Positions 19,935 to 28,385 of a stretch of DNA of 42,153 nucleotides are shown piece after piece. The notes beneath the pieces were generated by a model, which searched no databases, was not told the DNA's origin, and saw only the letters and a program-made list of their open reading frames with translations. Origin of the DNA: a virus; the IMG/VR virus record IMGVR_UViG_3300041409_000136, positions 1 to 42,153 of that record. One strand, 5' to 3'. The translations under genes were made by a program, and so were the position numbers. How positions within the stretch are numbered: the stretch's first letter is position 1; every line of letters begins with the position of its first letter.

Positions 19935-20159
19935 TCAGGGAGTAGGCTTCCTGGGAGCAATCACGTTCATAATGTAGGCAACGACCGAAGCCACGAAAGC
20001 GGCTAATGCCGCAGCGCCGAGCTTTTTGGGGTCAAGTCCATCGCCATTATTCAGCGCGGCCATGACTGCGTCATATGCTGCGATGAGACCAGTAGCAATA
20101 AGACCCTGAACAAATGTGCGTAATGCGCGAATGAATGCTTCCCAATTCTTGCTGTCCAT
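19935..20159 (-). CDS. Holin (two-helix)
   Basis: A 74-residue protein with two hydrophobic helices, FVQGLIATGLIAAYDAVMAAL and LGAAALAAFVASVVAYIMNV, separated by a short polar loop with NNGDG. It has a charged N-terminus and a Lys/Pro/Arg-rich C-terminus (APRKPTP). This is the usual design of small holins in Streptomyces phages, which form membrane lesions that release the endolysin. It is the last gene of the late operon, 12 nt after the endolysin, and ends before the convergence terminator. Confidence 0.8.
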   Translation of the reverse strand: MDSKNWEAFIRALRTFVQGLIATGLIAAYDAVMAALNNGDGLDPKKLGAAALAAFVASVVAYIMNVIAPRKPTP

Positions 20160-20171
20160 TGGAATCCCTTC

Positions 20172-20912
20172 CTAAGCGAACGTAGCTGTCCATGTGGCTT
20201 TGCCCACCATTCCGTCCACCACTAGCCCCCGTGATGTTTGGAAATCACTGCATATGGATTTGGAGTGCGGACCGTACGCGCCATCAATGACAATGGTGTA
20301 TCCAAGAGTCCGCATGCGCTTCTGCCAGCGGAAGACATCATTGCCTTCAACGACCGGAGGATACGCCAGGACCCTACCGGGCCATGCGGCCACGTCGGTA
20401 CCCGGTCTTGGCGCTCCATGCCTTAGCCACGCGTACAGAGCCTTACCGGGGCAGTCTGTGGAGTAGCCATCGCGATGTCCCTTGACCTCGGTACCAGCAG
20501 GACCCTCGCGTCGGATGTAGTCGATAGCGTCACAGATTCCATGCAGCATGTCATCCGAAGGAATGGTGAGCCCGCTATTGCCCACAAGTCCAAGTACTGC
20601 GTAGTGCCCACCATTGAGGCCAGGACCATTAGCGGCGGGTAAGTGGTGCAAGCCACGTGCCACGAACACAGCGCGGTGAGGACACACCACAAATGAGTAC
20701 CCGATGTCTAGCCAACCATTCCCGTCCATGTGGCCGCTTTGAATACCCCGCATCGATTTGTAGCAAAGCCCGTGATCAGTCCTGCATGCCGGATCGACAT
20801 GTCCGCCTGTGTAATGAACCTTTACACCCCTAACGCCATGAGGCATTACAGTGTAGGCCCCTGTTGCTGGCCGCGCTCTCCAAACATTTCGCGTCACTAG
20901 CTGAATGGTCAC
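20172..20912 (-). CDS. Endolysin: N-acetylmuramoyl-L-alanine amidase with peptidoglycan-binding domain
   Basis: A 246-residue lysin. The N-terminal amidase_2/PGRP domain cleaves the bond between MurNAc and the stem peptide. Zinc ligands are H33 (KVHYTGG), H146 (KGHRDG) and C154 (STDCPGK), with supporting Tyr at about 72. Residues about 188-246 form a PG_binding_1 domain (VFRWQKRMRTLGY, then DGAYGPHS, and DGMVGKATW). The start chosen is GTG 20912, where AAGGAG is well placed and the GTGA overlaps the upstream stop. A longer reading from 20969 would overlap the coiled-coil gene. No signal peptide, so export depends on the holin. Confidence 0.93.
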   Translation of the reverse strand: MTIQLVTRNVWRARPATGAYTVMPHGVRGVKVHYTGGHVDPACRTDHGLCYKSMRGIQSGHMDGNGWLDIGYSFVVCPHRAVFVARGLHHLPAANGPGLNGGHYAVLGLVGNSGLTIPSDDMLHGICDAIDYIRREGPAGTEVKGHRDGYSTDCPGKALYAWLRHGAPRPGTDVAAWPGRVLAYPPVVEGNDVFRWQKRMRTLGYTIVIDGAYGPHSKSICSDFQTSRGLVVDGMVGKATWTATFA

Positions 20913-21181
20913 CTGGTCTCCTTTTCCAATCCCGCCACTCTTGCCTCCAAAGATCGGACCCGCTTCCAAAGTTCTAGATTCTCATCCCGCACTTCTTTCA
21001 ATTCCTGACGAAGCGACTTGTTATCAGTCTTGAGAAGCGAATTAAGTTCCGTAAGAGTCTTTGCGACGCTATCTGTGTAATCAATCTGTGTCGTCTTACG
21101 TTTGGTCAAGTAGGTGAGTACTGCCCCTATGCTCCCACCACCTAGTACCCCGCTCAGCAGTACAGCAATTGCATTATTCAA
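20909..21181 (-). CDS. Membrane-anchored coiled-coil protein of the lysis cassette (90 aa)
   Basis: A TTG start directly after the previous stop. An N-terminal hydrophobic helix (NAIAVLLSGVLGGGSIGAVL) is followed by a basic patch (TKRKTT) and a long heptad-type coiled coil (LNSLLKTDNKSLRQELKEVR; ELWKRVRSLEARVAGLEKE). Such one-helix plus coil proteins sit next to endolysins in many actinophages. They might act as an antiholin, a second holin component or a spanin-like factor, but the host type lacks a classic outer membrane, so the role is open. Coupled to the endolysin by a GTGA overlap. Confidence 0.65.
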   Translation of the reverse strand: MNNAIAVLLSGVLGGGSIGAVLTYLTKRKTTQIDYTDSVAKTLTELNSLLKTDNKSLRQELKEVRDENLELWKRVRSLEARVAGLEKETR

Positions 21182-21182
21182 T

Positions 21183-21608
21183 TCACAGTCTCGCTATCAA
21201 GTCAACGCTACGAACGTACGTACCTCCCGCAACGGTCAGATACGATATTGCAGCGATGAACCCAGACCAACCACCTATGACGATTAGCGCTAGACCGTAA
21301 ACAAGTGCGGCCGTCCCCACGAGCCTAAGCCCAAAGATCATGATCGGCGCTTGCCGAATAATGATTTCATTATTCTCATTCTGCACCGTAGTCACAATGC
21401 CTATCAGCCATGCAGTACACCCAACCAACAGCATTACAGCCCAAAGGAATTCGGACCACTTTGGCAAGATCTGCAATGGACGGCTGTACGCAATGTTAGT
21501 CAGCAAAAATATGCCCGTTGGAATTCCGAGCATCACGAACATTATATCCATGGGGAAAGTGCGTATACCAATGGGCAGCCGATGCCAAATCCTTGATTGG
21601 AGTCCCAT
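21183..21608 (-). CDS. Multi-pass membrane protein of the lysis region (141 aa)
   Basis: About four hydrophobic segments: IMFVMLGIPTGIFLLTNIAY, EFLWAVMLLVGCTAWLIGIV, FGLRLVGTAALVYGLALIVI and GFIAAISYLTVAGGTYV. Short loops lie between. No enzymatic motif. It lies between the tail-tip genes and the coiled-coil membrane protein, so a role in lysis timing or membrane disruption is likely, but a tail-linked function cannot be excluded. Similar four-helix proteins are common beside lysis genes in Streptomyces phages. Confidence 0.65.
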   Translation of the reverse strand: MGLQSRIWHRLPIGIRTFPMDIMFVMLGIPTGIFLLTNIAYSRPLQILPKWSEFLWAVMLLVGCTAWLIGIVTTVQNENNEIIIRQAPIMIFGLRLVGTAALVYGLALIVIGGWSGFIAAISYLTVAGGTYVRSVDLIARL

Positions 21609-21609
21609 G

Positions 21610-22230
21610 TCACGCTATAGGTCTCGCTCGAATAAACGAATGTTGTTTGGTAGTGACTGTGCCTGATCCTGCACGCCACCTAAGAATCACAGTCCCTCCA
21701 ACGCTACCCGTAACTATTCTGCCCTCTATTTGTGTGGCCGTACCAGGAGTAGTGACATATATGAATAGAGTATCAGTGTGTTGGAAAAAACGCATATTAA
21801 TAGCCCCCTCCTCTCCTTGCGTCGGATGACTCGACCTGTAATCCATAATGGTACCCGCTGGTACAGTCCAGGCCCCCATTATAAAATGGAGTCCACTAAC
21901 TGTGCCAGTAGCACAAATGTACGAATCAAATAAATAGGTAGTATTGGCCACCAAAGGAAGTTGCATATGTAGGTCGTCGTGAAGAACGTTAGTGGAATAT
22001 GCCTCATCCGCTGGCTTCATGGCGACAACGTCTAGCGCACCGATTTGCACCCATTTGCCTGATTCGTACCGCAAGAACTGATGAATATCCGTATCGTATA
22101 TATGCCATCCCTCCTCTACCGTAATAGTCGGACGGGTAGCCGTTGTGCATCGGATGATGCACTGACTCATGAGGTATGAATCTAAATCCGCTGTGGAAAG
22201 AATACCAGCAGCAAATACTTTGAATGGCAT
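21610..22230 (-). CDS. Tail-tip/fibre-like protein, third of three paralogues
   Basis: A 206-residue protein sharing the N-terminal module of its two upstream neighbours: MPFKVFAAGILSTADLDSYL, QCIIRCTTATRP, EEGWHIYDTD, YESGKW. The C-terminal half is a beta-sandwich-like region (AWTVPAGTIMDYRSSHP, then VILRWRAGSGTVT). It is closer to the first paralogue (22879) than to the second (22231). The position at the end of the tail genes and the shared anchor with variable distal part suggest receptor-binding or tail-surface proteins. No enzyme motif. Confidence 0.7.
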   Translation of the reverse strand: MPFKVFAAGILSTADLDSYLMSQCIIRCTTATRPTITVEEGWHIYDTDIHQFLRYESGKWVQIGALDVVAMKPADEAYSTNVLHDDLHMQLPLVANTTYLFDSYICATGTVSGLHFIMGAWTVPAGTIMDYRSSHPTQGEEGAINMRFFQHTDTLFIYVTTPGTATQIEGRIVTGSVGGTVILRWRAGSGTVTTKQHSFIRARPIA

Positions 22231-22872
22231 TTAAAGCTTCCTAAAAGATACCCACGTTCCTGCTTTTAGCGTTATCTGATTCGCTCCCGACTGACCTCTC
22301 CATCCAAAATGAAACAGCGCTGGATCAGTAGTCGTTCGCACAATGGATTTTATTTCTAATGTTGTCCCGTTAGGGGTAGTGAGATTGGAGAAGCCTAGGA
22401 CTTGATTTGTTAAATCAACATTTCTAAAATCCGTTGTACTCTCCTCTGGATTAGCATTATTCCCTGAGCCCATACCAATGCCCTCATTTGTTACGCCAAC
22501 AGCAATTGGCATTAGGTTGATGGGCTGAAAGGTATCGGCCACAACGGTACCGGTCGATTTGATATAGGTACGAATATAATATGTGGAATTCTTGTCAAGC
22601 GTGAACTTAAGTTCGTCATCTTTAATGATTGTTGAATCCGTTACGGTATCAACTGTCTTCATTACAGTTGTTTCCACGAAAGAACGTTGTACCGACCAAA
22701 CCCCAGATTTGTAAGTAAGCAGACTTTTAGTATCCATTTCGTAAATAAACCACCCCTCAGCAGGAGAAGCCGGTCTAGTGGTGGACGTACACCTAATGAT
22801 TACTTGAGTCATCAGGTAAGTATTCACGTCAGATGAAGTGAATACCTCCGTGCCAAACGTTTTGATAGGCAT
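22231..22872 (-). CDS. Tail-tip/fibre-like protein, second of three paralogues
   Basis: A 213-residue protein with the common N-terminal module (MPIKTFGTEVFTSSDVNTYL, QVIIRCTSTTRPASPAEGWF, YKSGVW). It has a more diverged distal part rich in Thr/Ser/Asn (PNGTTLEIKSIVRTTTD; FHFGWRGQSGANQITLKAG). The stop of this gene directly abuts the third paralogue and the start is 6 nt after the first. The anchor is conserved while the distal domain has drifted or been replaced, as expected for host-contact proteins. Confidence 0.7.
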   Translation of the reverse strand: MPIKTFGTEVFTSSDVNTYLMTQVIIRCTSTTRPASPAEGWFIYEMDTKSLLTYKSGVWSVQRSFVETTVMKTVDTVTDSTIIKDDELKFTLDKNSTYYIRTYIKSTGTVVADTFQPINLMPIAVGVTNEGIGMGSGNNANPEESTTDFRNVDLTNQVLGFSNLTTPNGTTLEIKSIVRTTTDPALFHFGWRGQSGANQITLKAGTWVSFRKL

Positions 22873-22878
22873 GTGATA

Positions 22879-23502
22879 CTAGCCGATCGGTTGAAGCATC
22901 ATGAACGAGAACTTGCGCATGGTGACAGTGCCAGAGGGAGCGCGCCATTGCAAACGCAAATTCCCTGCTGTACTTCCCACAATTACTAGACCCTGAAAAG
23001 GTGTCACGGTAGTTGCATTTAACGACGCGACATTGATTGTATCCGAATTAGTAAAGAATCGCTTATTGATGTTGCCAGCAGTTGTGCCGTTAGAGCTAGC
23101 CAAATGATTTGATGAATACCGCATAGATGCGCCCGCTGGCACAGTCCATTGAAATATAATGTTAAAGCCAGCCGTAGGATTGTTATGAATCAATAGACCC
23201 TCCAACCAATACTTCCCATTAGCTGCGACGGGTAGCACCAAATCAGCATCATCATGGAACGTGGTAAGAGATGAAGCCTCGTCAGCGGGTTTAACAACCC
23301 ATGTCACCAATTCCGTTTCAGGTTGCCATACCCCCGATTTAAATACCATGAATCTTTGCGTATCAGTTTCGTAAATGTGCCAACCTTCAGTAGGCGACGC
23401 CGGACGTGTTATAGACGTACAGCGAATAATAGCCTGTTGCATCAAATTGGTATTGACATCCGCTGACGTCAATACCTCCAATCCGAAATCCTTAAAAGGC
23501 AT
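22879..23502 (-). CDS. Tail-tip/fibre-like protein, first of three paralogues
   Basis: A 207-residue protein beginning MPFKDFGLEVLTSADVNTNL, followed by QAIIRCTSITRPASPTEGWH and FKSGVW. The distal domain holds FQWTVPAGASMRYSSNH and LRLQWRAPSGTVTMRKFSF, clearly homologous to the third paralogue. The shared W-T-V-P-A-G and W-R-A-x-S-G-T-V-T strands point to one beta-sandwich fold. Together the three genes make a tandem array after the minor tail protein. Confidence 0.7.
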   Translation of the reverse strand: MPFKDFGLEVLTSADVNTNLMQQAIIRCTSITRPASPTEGWHIYETDTQRFMVFKSGVWQPETELVTWVVKPADEASSLTTFHDDADLVLPVAANGKYWLEGLLIHNNPTAGFNIIFQWTVPAGASMRYSSNHLASSNGTTAGNINKRFFTNSDTINVASLNATTVTPFQGLVIVGSTAGNLRLQWRAPSGTVTMRKFSFMMLQPIG

Positions 23503-23513
23503 CTAATACCAGC

Positions 23514-24737
23514 CTAGAATGAAAGGGTATTTTGGTTCAGTACTCCAGTCGTCGCGCTGTCCAGATTAAAGAAATTCGCAACGTATCGGGTAGCGCTTTG
23601 TAATGTCCACGTAGTTATCCATCTCTCCTGACTAATAGAGTGATGAATCCCCCTGATGAACACATCCCGCGTAACCGGCGAACCACCCCCAGGGGGTTGA
23701 CGAATAATCTGAATCCGGTCACCAATTTCACGAGTAAGAACCTGGGGAAATAGGGACGTAGGATTCCCTTGGGGGTATAACGTGAGACTTTCAAATCTAA
23801 GTTCAGGGTCCTTGCTAGTGTAAACAATCCATTGTCCGTAATTGCGCGCTGTAATATCGTCCTGCAACATTAGGCCAGATCTGTCAAATGTTCTATACAA
23901 GAATTCAGTAACGCTAGGCGTGTCCTCAACGATTTGAACGTTACCACCATTGCGCGTGATAATAGCCTCATTCCACAGCGTTCCATCATCTGTGCTGAGA
24001 TTGACCTCAACAAATGACAGAGGTGTAGTGTTCCCAAACGTTGCTTGTACTGTGGTGCTTCTGGCATCCGTAGACAGCGCATGTCGATTACGAAACACGA
24101 CTTTACCAGACGCATCCATATATATTTCGCCCGCTTCGGATTCGACGGCTGTTTGCAACTCTTCAAGCACGTTCCCTGATAACGGAGTCGCTTGCAAGGT
24201 TGAATTGCCAACAGCAATTGTCCTATCAGCGACAGGCCAGCCTGCAGAATCTAGAATACGGGTAACTCGTGCCCCTGTATTATCTCCCTCTCCGAATGTG
24301 GAAATTACCGGCTTACCGTCGACAAGCGTTATGGTTGGCGCTCGCTTCCTATTCGCCAGAACTTTAAAACCATCCGTGAGAGGTACAGTCACCTCACTAT
24401 AAATATCAGCTAGCCATGCCAATCCGAATTCATCTGTGTAGCCACGAAACAGGGGGTAAGTCACGCTATTCCAAATTGCCTGTAGGCGACATGGCCGCAT
24501 CGCTGTGACCCTAGTCTTCCCCCCAGACACATATGGCCCGCTGAGATTGGTAGGGTCGAATCTCCGGTCACGGTTGTCTAACCTGATGGTGGCGTGACCA
24601 GGTTCGTACCTGATGACCGGAGATTCGACTCTAGAGCTTCCGCGTGCTGTCTCAGCGGATTGCACAAGCCATTGAGTAACATCCGTCCATGTGGGGCTGA
24701 CAAACATAATCTCAGCCTTAAGAGTCGGAATGGTCAT
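23514..24737 (-). CDS. Minor tail protein (tail-tip/baseplate)
   Basis: A 407-residue protein starting in an ATGA overlap with the tape measure gene, the standard place of the distal tail or tail-associated protein. The N-terminal part (MFVSPTWTDVTQWLVQSAET, YEPGHATIRLDNRDRRFDPT) is typical of actinophage minor tail proteins that follow the tape measure. The C-terminal part contains EIGDRIQIIRQPPGGGSP and DVFIRGIHHSISQERW, like the gp27/Tal-type hub domain. It probably forms the hub at the tail end to which the three paralogues attach. No hydrolase motif seen. Confidence 0.85.
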   Translation of the reverse strand: MTIPTLKAEIMFVSPTWTDVTQWLVQSAETARGSSRVESPVIRYEPGHATIRLDNRDRRFDPTNLSGPYVSGGKTRVTAMRPCRLQAIWNSVTYPLFRGYTDEFGLAWLADIYSEVTVPLTDGFKVLANRKRAPTITLVDGKPVISTFGEGDNTGARVTRILDSAGWPVADRTIAVGNSTLQATPLSGNVLEELQTAVESEAGEIYMDASGKVVFRNRHALSTDARSTTVQATFGNTTPLSFVEVNLSTDDGTLWNEAIITRNGGNVQIVEDTPSVTEFLYRTFDRSGLMLQDDITARNYGQWIVYTSKDPELRFESLTLYPQGNPTSLFPQVLTREIGDRIQIIRQPPGGGSPVTRDVFIRGIHHSISQERWITTWTLQSATRYVANFFNLDSATTGVLNQNTLSF

Positions 24738-27700
24738 GCTGGCAGTACTCCCCCGCGTCGCTTGTACTCACGTAGGCCAGCAGCGAAATCTTGCCCCTTC
24801 TGATACATGTCCCTATCGTCAGCAAAGGTAAGATTCAAGTTCTGAATCACTACCCCTCCTGAATTAGATCCATTGCCTACCATTGCTGCATTGGATGCCT
24901 GAGCATTCCACGTGGTTTGACCAACAGGGGCAACGCCACCAATTGCCAGCGCGGGTGCTGTGGGCTGGAAGGTTGATGTCATTGTTGCTTCCATCGCCTT
25001 ATCGACAATGCCACTCTGCGACCGAATGCCTTTAGCAAAGTCTTGCATCAAGGCAACGCCGGAATAGGTCGTGTACCCCTTGCCGGAAAACGGTCCCCAC
25101 TTTGCCGGACTGAAGGGGAATGCAGATCTGATACGTCCGAGGATATCGCCAACGGTCCGCATGACATTATTGAACATGGACCAAAGACCATTGATCAGAC
25201 CTTGTATGATGTTGCGGCCAGAGTTGTACAGCATCGCACCGGTATTACCTAATGCACCCATGATGGCATTGGGCAATCCGCGTACCCAATTGACCAGCTC
25301 ATTAAACTTCCCAATCGCCGCATCTCGTGCCCTGCCAAACCAATCCGCCATCATGCCAGGCACGTTAGCGAACCATCGGATAATGTCACCAACCCATTGC
25401 ACGAGCTTGCGGAACCACTCCGTAATCCCATTCACAATGTCCGGAATAATGGAATGCCCCACGAGTCGATCCCACAGCATGAGGAAGGCGCCGACCACCT
25501 TAGTAACCACATCCGCTACAATCGGAATCATTCTCTCGGCAACAGGTAGCAGCTTCTCTGAAAGCGCTAAGGCAATCTCTGTGAATTTAAGGGCAAGGGG
25601 AAGAAGCTTGATTAGCAACTCTCCTATTTTGGGAACCAGCGGAATAACGGCTTTGAAAATCTCTACCACCATCTTTGCCATTTCGCCGCCCTGCTGAGTG
25701 CCTATCTTCAGGACGTTCGTAAGAACCGGCAAAATCTGCACAGCAAGCTGTGTAAGCACTGGCAGCAAAGGTAGTAAGGCAGGCAACAATTGGACCCATT
25801 GCGCAATCACGTTAAGAAGCGGTGGCGAAATGTCAATCAGTGATTTTACCAGTCGCGTCCCTATGAGCTGAAACATTTGCGATATGGCAGGCAAGAGCGG
25901 TTCAATTGCCTTAAGGAACAGACCCAACGCGTTAACTAGGAATTGACCAACAACATTCACAAGCTGTCCGACAACGGGAAGCAACGGACCGATTGCTTTC
26001 ATCAGGTCATTAAGAATCGCAAAGCCAAGATTGATGATGACTGGAATCAATGGCATGACAGCTTGCAATAAGCCACCGAGACCATTTACCAGTATGATCA
26101 AACCCGGAGTGGCTAGCTTGATACCGGCTGCCAAGCTTTGAGCGAATACCGCCGCGAGATTGCCAATGATGGGAAGCAACGGTGACACTGCAACAAGGAT
26201 GCCGCTAAAGGCTTCACCCAAAGGCTTAAGAGCGGGGGCCAGTGCTGCGATACCCCTAGACAATGCTCCTAGGAATGCTGCAATGCCGGGCATGAGGGCA
26301 GCGATAGCGGGTCCGAATGCTGTAAAGAATACTGACAGATTCGAGAATACTTGCCCTAGTGCAGCACCCAAAGGCTTAAGAGCGGGAGCCAGCGATTGAA
26401 TGCCTTGACCAAACGCGCTAACGAATTGCAGGAAACCCGGAATCATTGCCTGCAATCCGTCACCCAAAGACTTGACCACAGTTAACAGAACCGGCCCCAT
26501 TATTTCGGCTAGCTTTCCAATGGCAGGGGCAACCTTGCCTATCACAGTCAGGACTGCTGTAAGCACTGGTATGAATGCCTGCCCGATGGCGCGCAACGTC
26601 GTAAAGACTGAGACGAGGGCATTGGCACCTTCAGTCGAATTGACCCACTTGTTCATACCGTCAAGTACTTGACCAATGATGCCAAGAGCGCCACTCCCAG
26701 CAGCGGACATTGCCTTGAATACACCATTGAGAATTCCGCCGAGATCCTTAGCAATGGCGCCAAGTTGCTTGAAGACAAGAAGCGCATTATTCATCCATTG
26801 CATAGCCTGCCCAGATTCCGAAATCTTGGTCAACCATGCGCCGAACTTCACTCCCGCATCTGCTATGCCGGGAACTAGCGTCCCAATGAAAGTAGCACCC
26901 ACACTTGCGAGATTTAGAAATCCCGCCGCGATTGGCTGAATGTCCGAGCGTAATGATCGAAGCGAAAGGCGGACCGTACCAAGAATATCGGATAGCTGGT
27001 TAATGGTTTTGGTAGAGGACCCAAAGGTCACAAATTCTTTAGCCCAATTCCCCATTTCCCCAGCGAGCGTTTTGACATACGGTCCCAGGGGTTGAAGGGC
27101 GGTAGCGAAAGCTTGGATACTGCCAACCAAAGGTTGAAAGAATGCGTCTTGTGCTGCCTGTTGGAAAGCGTGAAATTGCGGAGCGGCATCGCGCAACTCT
27201 GTTGCCACAGCACGCGCCGCAGGACTCAACTTTTCAATTGCCTTTGCAAACTTCTCAGGATTACCTGACAGTGCAGCCTTAAACGCATCCCCAACGCCAA
27301 CTAGCGCCAACTTCAGTGTCCCCATAATGGCGACACCTCCCGCTATGGCACCTGGTAGCGCGGCCACGATCCCCACAGCGGGAGCTAACGCAGCTAGCAG
27401 ACTCGCAGTACTCGATACCGCCGAGATGCCTGCTAGCGCGAAGGAACCTAGCGCAGCTCCCGCAAGACCGGCTTTAGCGCCCATTGAGACCATGCCGCTA
27501 GCCATACCGCCTAGCTGACCACCAAGACTTCCTAGGTGGCCAGACAGGAAATGACTTGTACTACCTAGACGACTGAAGGCGGAATCAGTCTTGGTCGAGT
27601 TGTTCCCTACGTCGTCTAGCTTTCGCTGCGTTTGCTCAGCTTCCTTGACAATCTCTTTGAATGCGTAAGTAGTTTTCGTTACACCCTTTTCCACATCAGC

Positions 27701-27742
27701 ATCTACAGTAAGCTTCACCTGCAAATCTCGAATCGTGGCCAT
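24734..27742 (-). CDS. Tail tape measure protein
   Basis: A 1002-residue protein, the longest in the window. The N-terminal part (LQVKLTVDADVEKGVTKTTY, coiled coil up to about 60) leads into Gly/Ala-rich hydrophobic segments. A long middle of Leu/Pro/Ile/Val repeats of the LxPALKPLGxA and VxPLLPIIGNLA type follows. The C-terminus has FPFSPAKWGPFSGKGYTTYS, a very common tape-measure ending. It fixes tail length and is expected to give a tail of roughly 150 nm at about 0.15 nm per residue (rule of thumb). It lies directly after the frameshifted chaperone pair, 1 nt from its stop. Confidence 0.95.
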   Translation of the reverse strand: MATIRDLQVKLTVDADVEKGVTKTTYAFKEIVKEAEQTQRKLDDVGNNSTKTDSAFSRLGSTSHFLSGHLGSLGGQLGGMASGMVSMGAKAGLAGAALGSFALAGISAVSSTASLLAALAPAVGIVAALPGAIAGGVAIMGTLKLALVGVGDAFKAALSGNPEKFAKAIEKLSPAARAVATELRDAAPQFHAFQQAAQDAFFQPLVGSIQAFATALQPLGPYVKTLAGEMGNWAKEFVTFGSSTKTINQLSDILGTVRLSLRSLRSDIQPIAAGFLNLASVGATFIGTLVPGIADAGVKFGAWLTKISESGQAMQWMNNALLVFKQLGAIAKDLGGILNGVFKAMSAAGSGALGIIGQVLDGMNKWVNSTEGANALVSVFTTLRAIGQAFIPVLTAVLTVIGKVAPAIGKLAEIMGPVLLTVVKSLGDGLQAMIPGFLQFVSAFGQGIQSLAPALKPLGAALGQVFSNLSVFFTAFGPAIAALMPGIAAFLGALSRGIAALAPALKPLGEAFSGILVAVSPLLPIIGNLAAVFAQSLAAGIKLATPGLIILVNGLGGLLQAVMPLIPVIINLGFAILNDLMKAIGPLLPVVGQLVNVVGQFLVNALGLFLKAIEPLLPAISQMFQLIGTRLVKSLIDISPPLLNVIAQWVQLLPALLPLLPVLTQLAVQILPVLTNVLKIGTQQGGEMAKMVVEIFKAVIPLVPKIGELLIKLLPLALKFTEIALALSEKLLPVAERMIPIVADVVTKVVGAFLMLWDRLVGHSIIPDIVNGITEWFRKLVQWVGDIIRWFANVPGMMADWFGRARDAAIGKFNELVNWVRGLPNAIMGALGNTGAMLYNSGRNIIQGLINGLWSMFNNVMRTVGDILGRIRSAFPFSPAKWGPFSGKGYTTYSGVALMQDFAKGIRSQSGIVDKAMEATMTSTFQPTAPALAIGGVAPVGQTTWNAQASNAAMVGNGSNSGGVVIQNLNLTFADDRDMYQKGQDFAAGLREYKRRGGVLPA

Positions 27743-28365
27743 CTATATTTCCTCCGTTGTCCAGACAGGCATGAAATCCTTTGGGGAATGACTCTTGTCT
27801 TTTGACGTGCTAAAGACAGACACAATTGCATTGATCAATTGCGCCACGTAGTAGTCTCCACGTTCCATGCCTAATGGCCCAACGATCCTTTCGTATGCAG
27901 ACCATTCCGTCAGCTCATGACTACTGATTCGAGCAAGCAACTCTTCAACGGGACATCCGAAAGCAAGTGCTAGTCGGAAGTAGAATTGCCGCTCTGGTCG
28001 TCCTCTAAATTTTCAGTGAGCTTATCGACATCATTCGGACTCATGCCGTTAAGCCGTAGTGCGCTATCGAATAGCCGATCCAAAGCCTTAGCTGACTTCT
28101 GCCCTAAATGGATGACGTCACTAGGTTCAAAGAGTGGCTCGCCATTCTCATTAATAGCGCACAGAGCAACGAGACGCGCACGGAAATTGCGCTTGTTGAG
28201 CTGCGCAGTATTGCCAACCTGCTTAACGCTCGCCGCTTCAAATGCATCCCGTTCGGCACCGGTTAATCCCTTTAGCCGAACGGAACCATTCCATTCAGGG
28301 ACATAGACATCTTCAAATTGCCTATCGTCCGTCTGCCAAATTGCGTCCTTCGAAAGTAAACCCAT
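27743..28365 (-). CDS. Tail assembly chaperone G-T fusion made by -1 frameshift
   Basis: Reading from ATG 28365 for 120 codons and slipping -1 at A_AAT_TTA (28012-28006) continues, without any stop, into the downstream frame to 27743. This gives a 207-residue product. The joined part reads RGRPERQFYFRLALAFGCPV, then EELLARISSHELTEWSAYER, the very typical T domain of siphophage tail chaperones. That domain is split if only the separate small frame (27743-27940, starting TTG) is considered. The fusion is expected at a few to some tens of percent of the G level and helps recruit the tape measure to tail tube protein. The layout matches the lambda G/GT system. Confidence 0.88.
27970..28365 (-). 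CDS. Tail assembly chaperone G (zero-frame product)
   Basis: A 131-residue protein between the major tail protein and the tape measure gene. It reads VYVPEWNGSVRLKGLTGAER, RARLVALCAINENGEPLFEP and SAKALDRLFDSALRLNGM. The W-x-G-x-V-x-L/L-T-G-x-E-R-D and the helical C-part are typical of the G-type tail chaperone in HK97-like siphophages. The slippery heptamer falls at codons 118-120, just 11 codons before the zero-frame stop, as usual for these frameshift pairs. Confidence 0.88.
   Translation of the reverse strand: MGLLSKDAIWQTDDRQFEDVYVPEWNGSVRLKGLTGAERDAFEAASVKQVGNTAQLNKRNFRARLVALCAINENGEPLFEPSDVIHLGQKSAKALDRLFDSALRLNGMSPNDVDKLTENLEDDQSGNSTSD
28006..28012 (-). promoter_or_regulatory. Programmed -1 frameshift site (A_AAT_TTA)
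   Basis: On the minus strand the codons GAA AAT TTA contain the canonical X_XXY_YYZ heptamer A_AAT_TTA. After slippage the P and A sites re-pair on AAA and TTT. The -1 frame is open from here to 27743 and encodes the conserved T domain. No obvious downstream pseudoknot is seen by eye. Confidence 0.85.
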
Positions 28366-28385
28366 GGGTCGCCACCAATCAGAAT

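Noticed and set aside
25071-25697. 208-codon frame antisense to the tape measure gene
   Set aside because: Opposite to a certain gene, composition Ser/Arg/Thr-rich without structure, and no neighbouring plus-strand genes here.
27743-27940. Separate 65-residue protein before the tape measure
   Set aside because: Its TTG start splits a conserved tail-chaperone T domain. The frame is better explained as the -1 frameshift extension.
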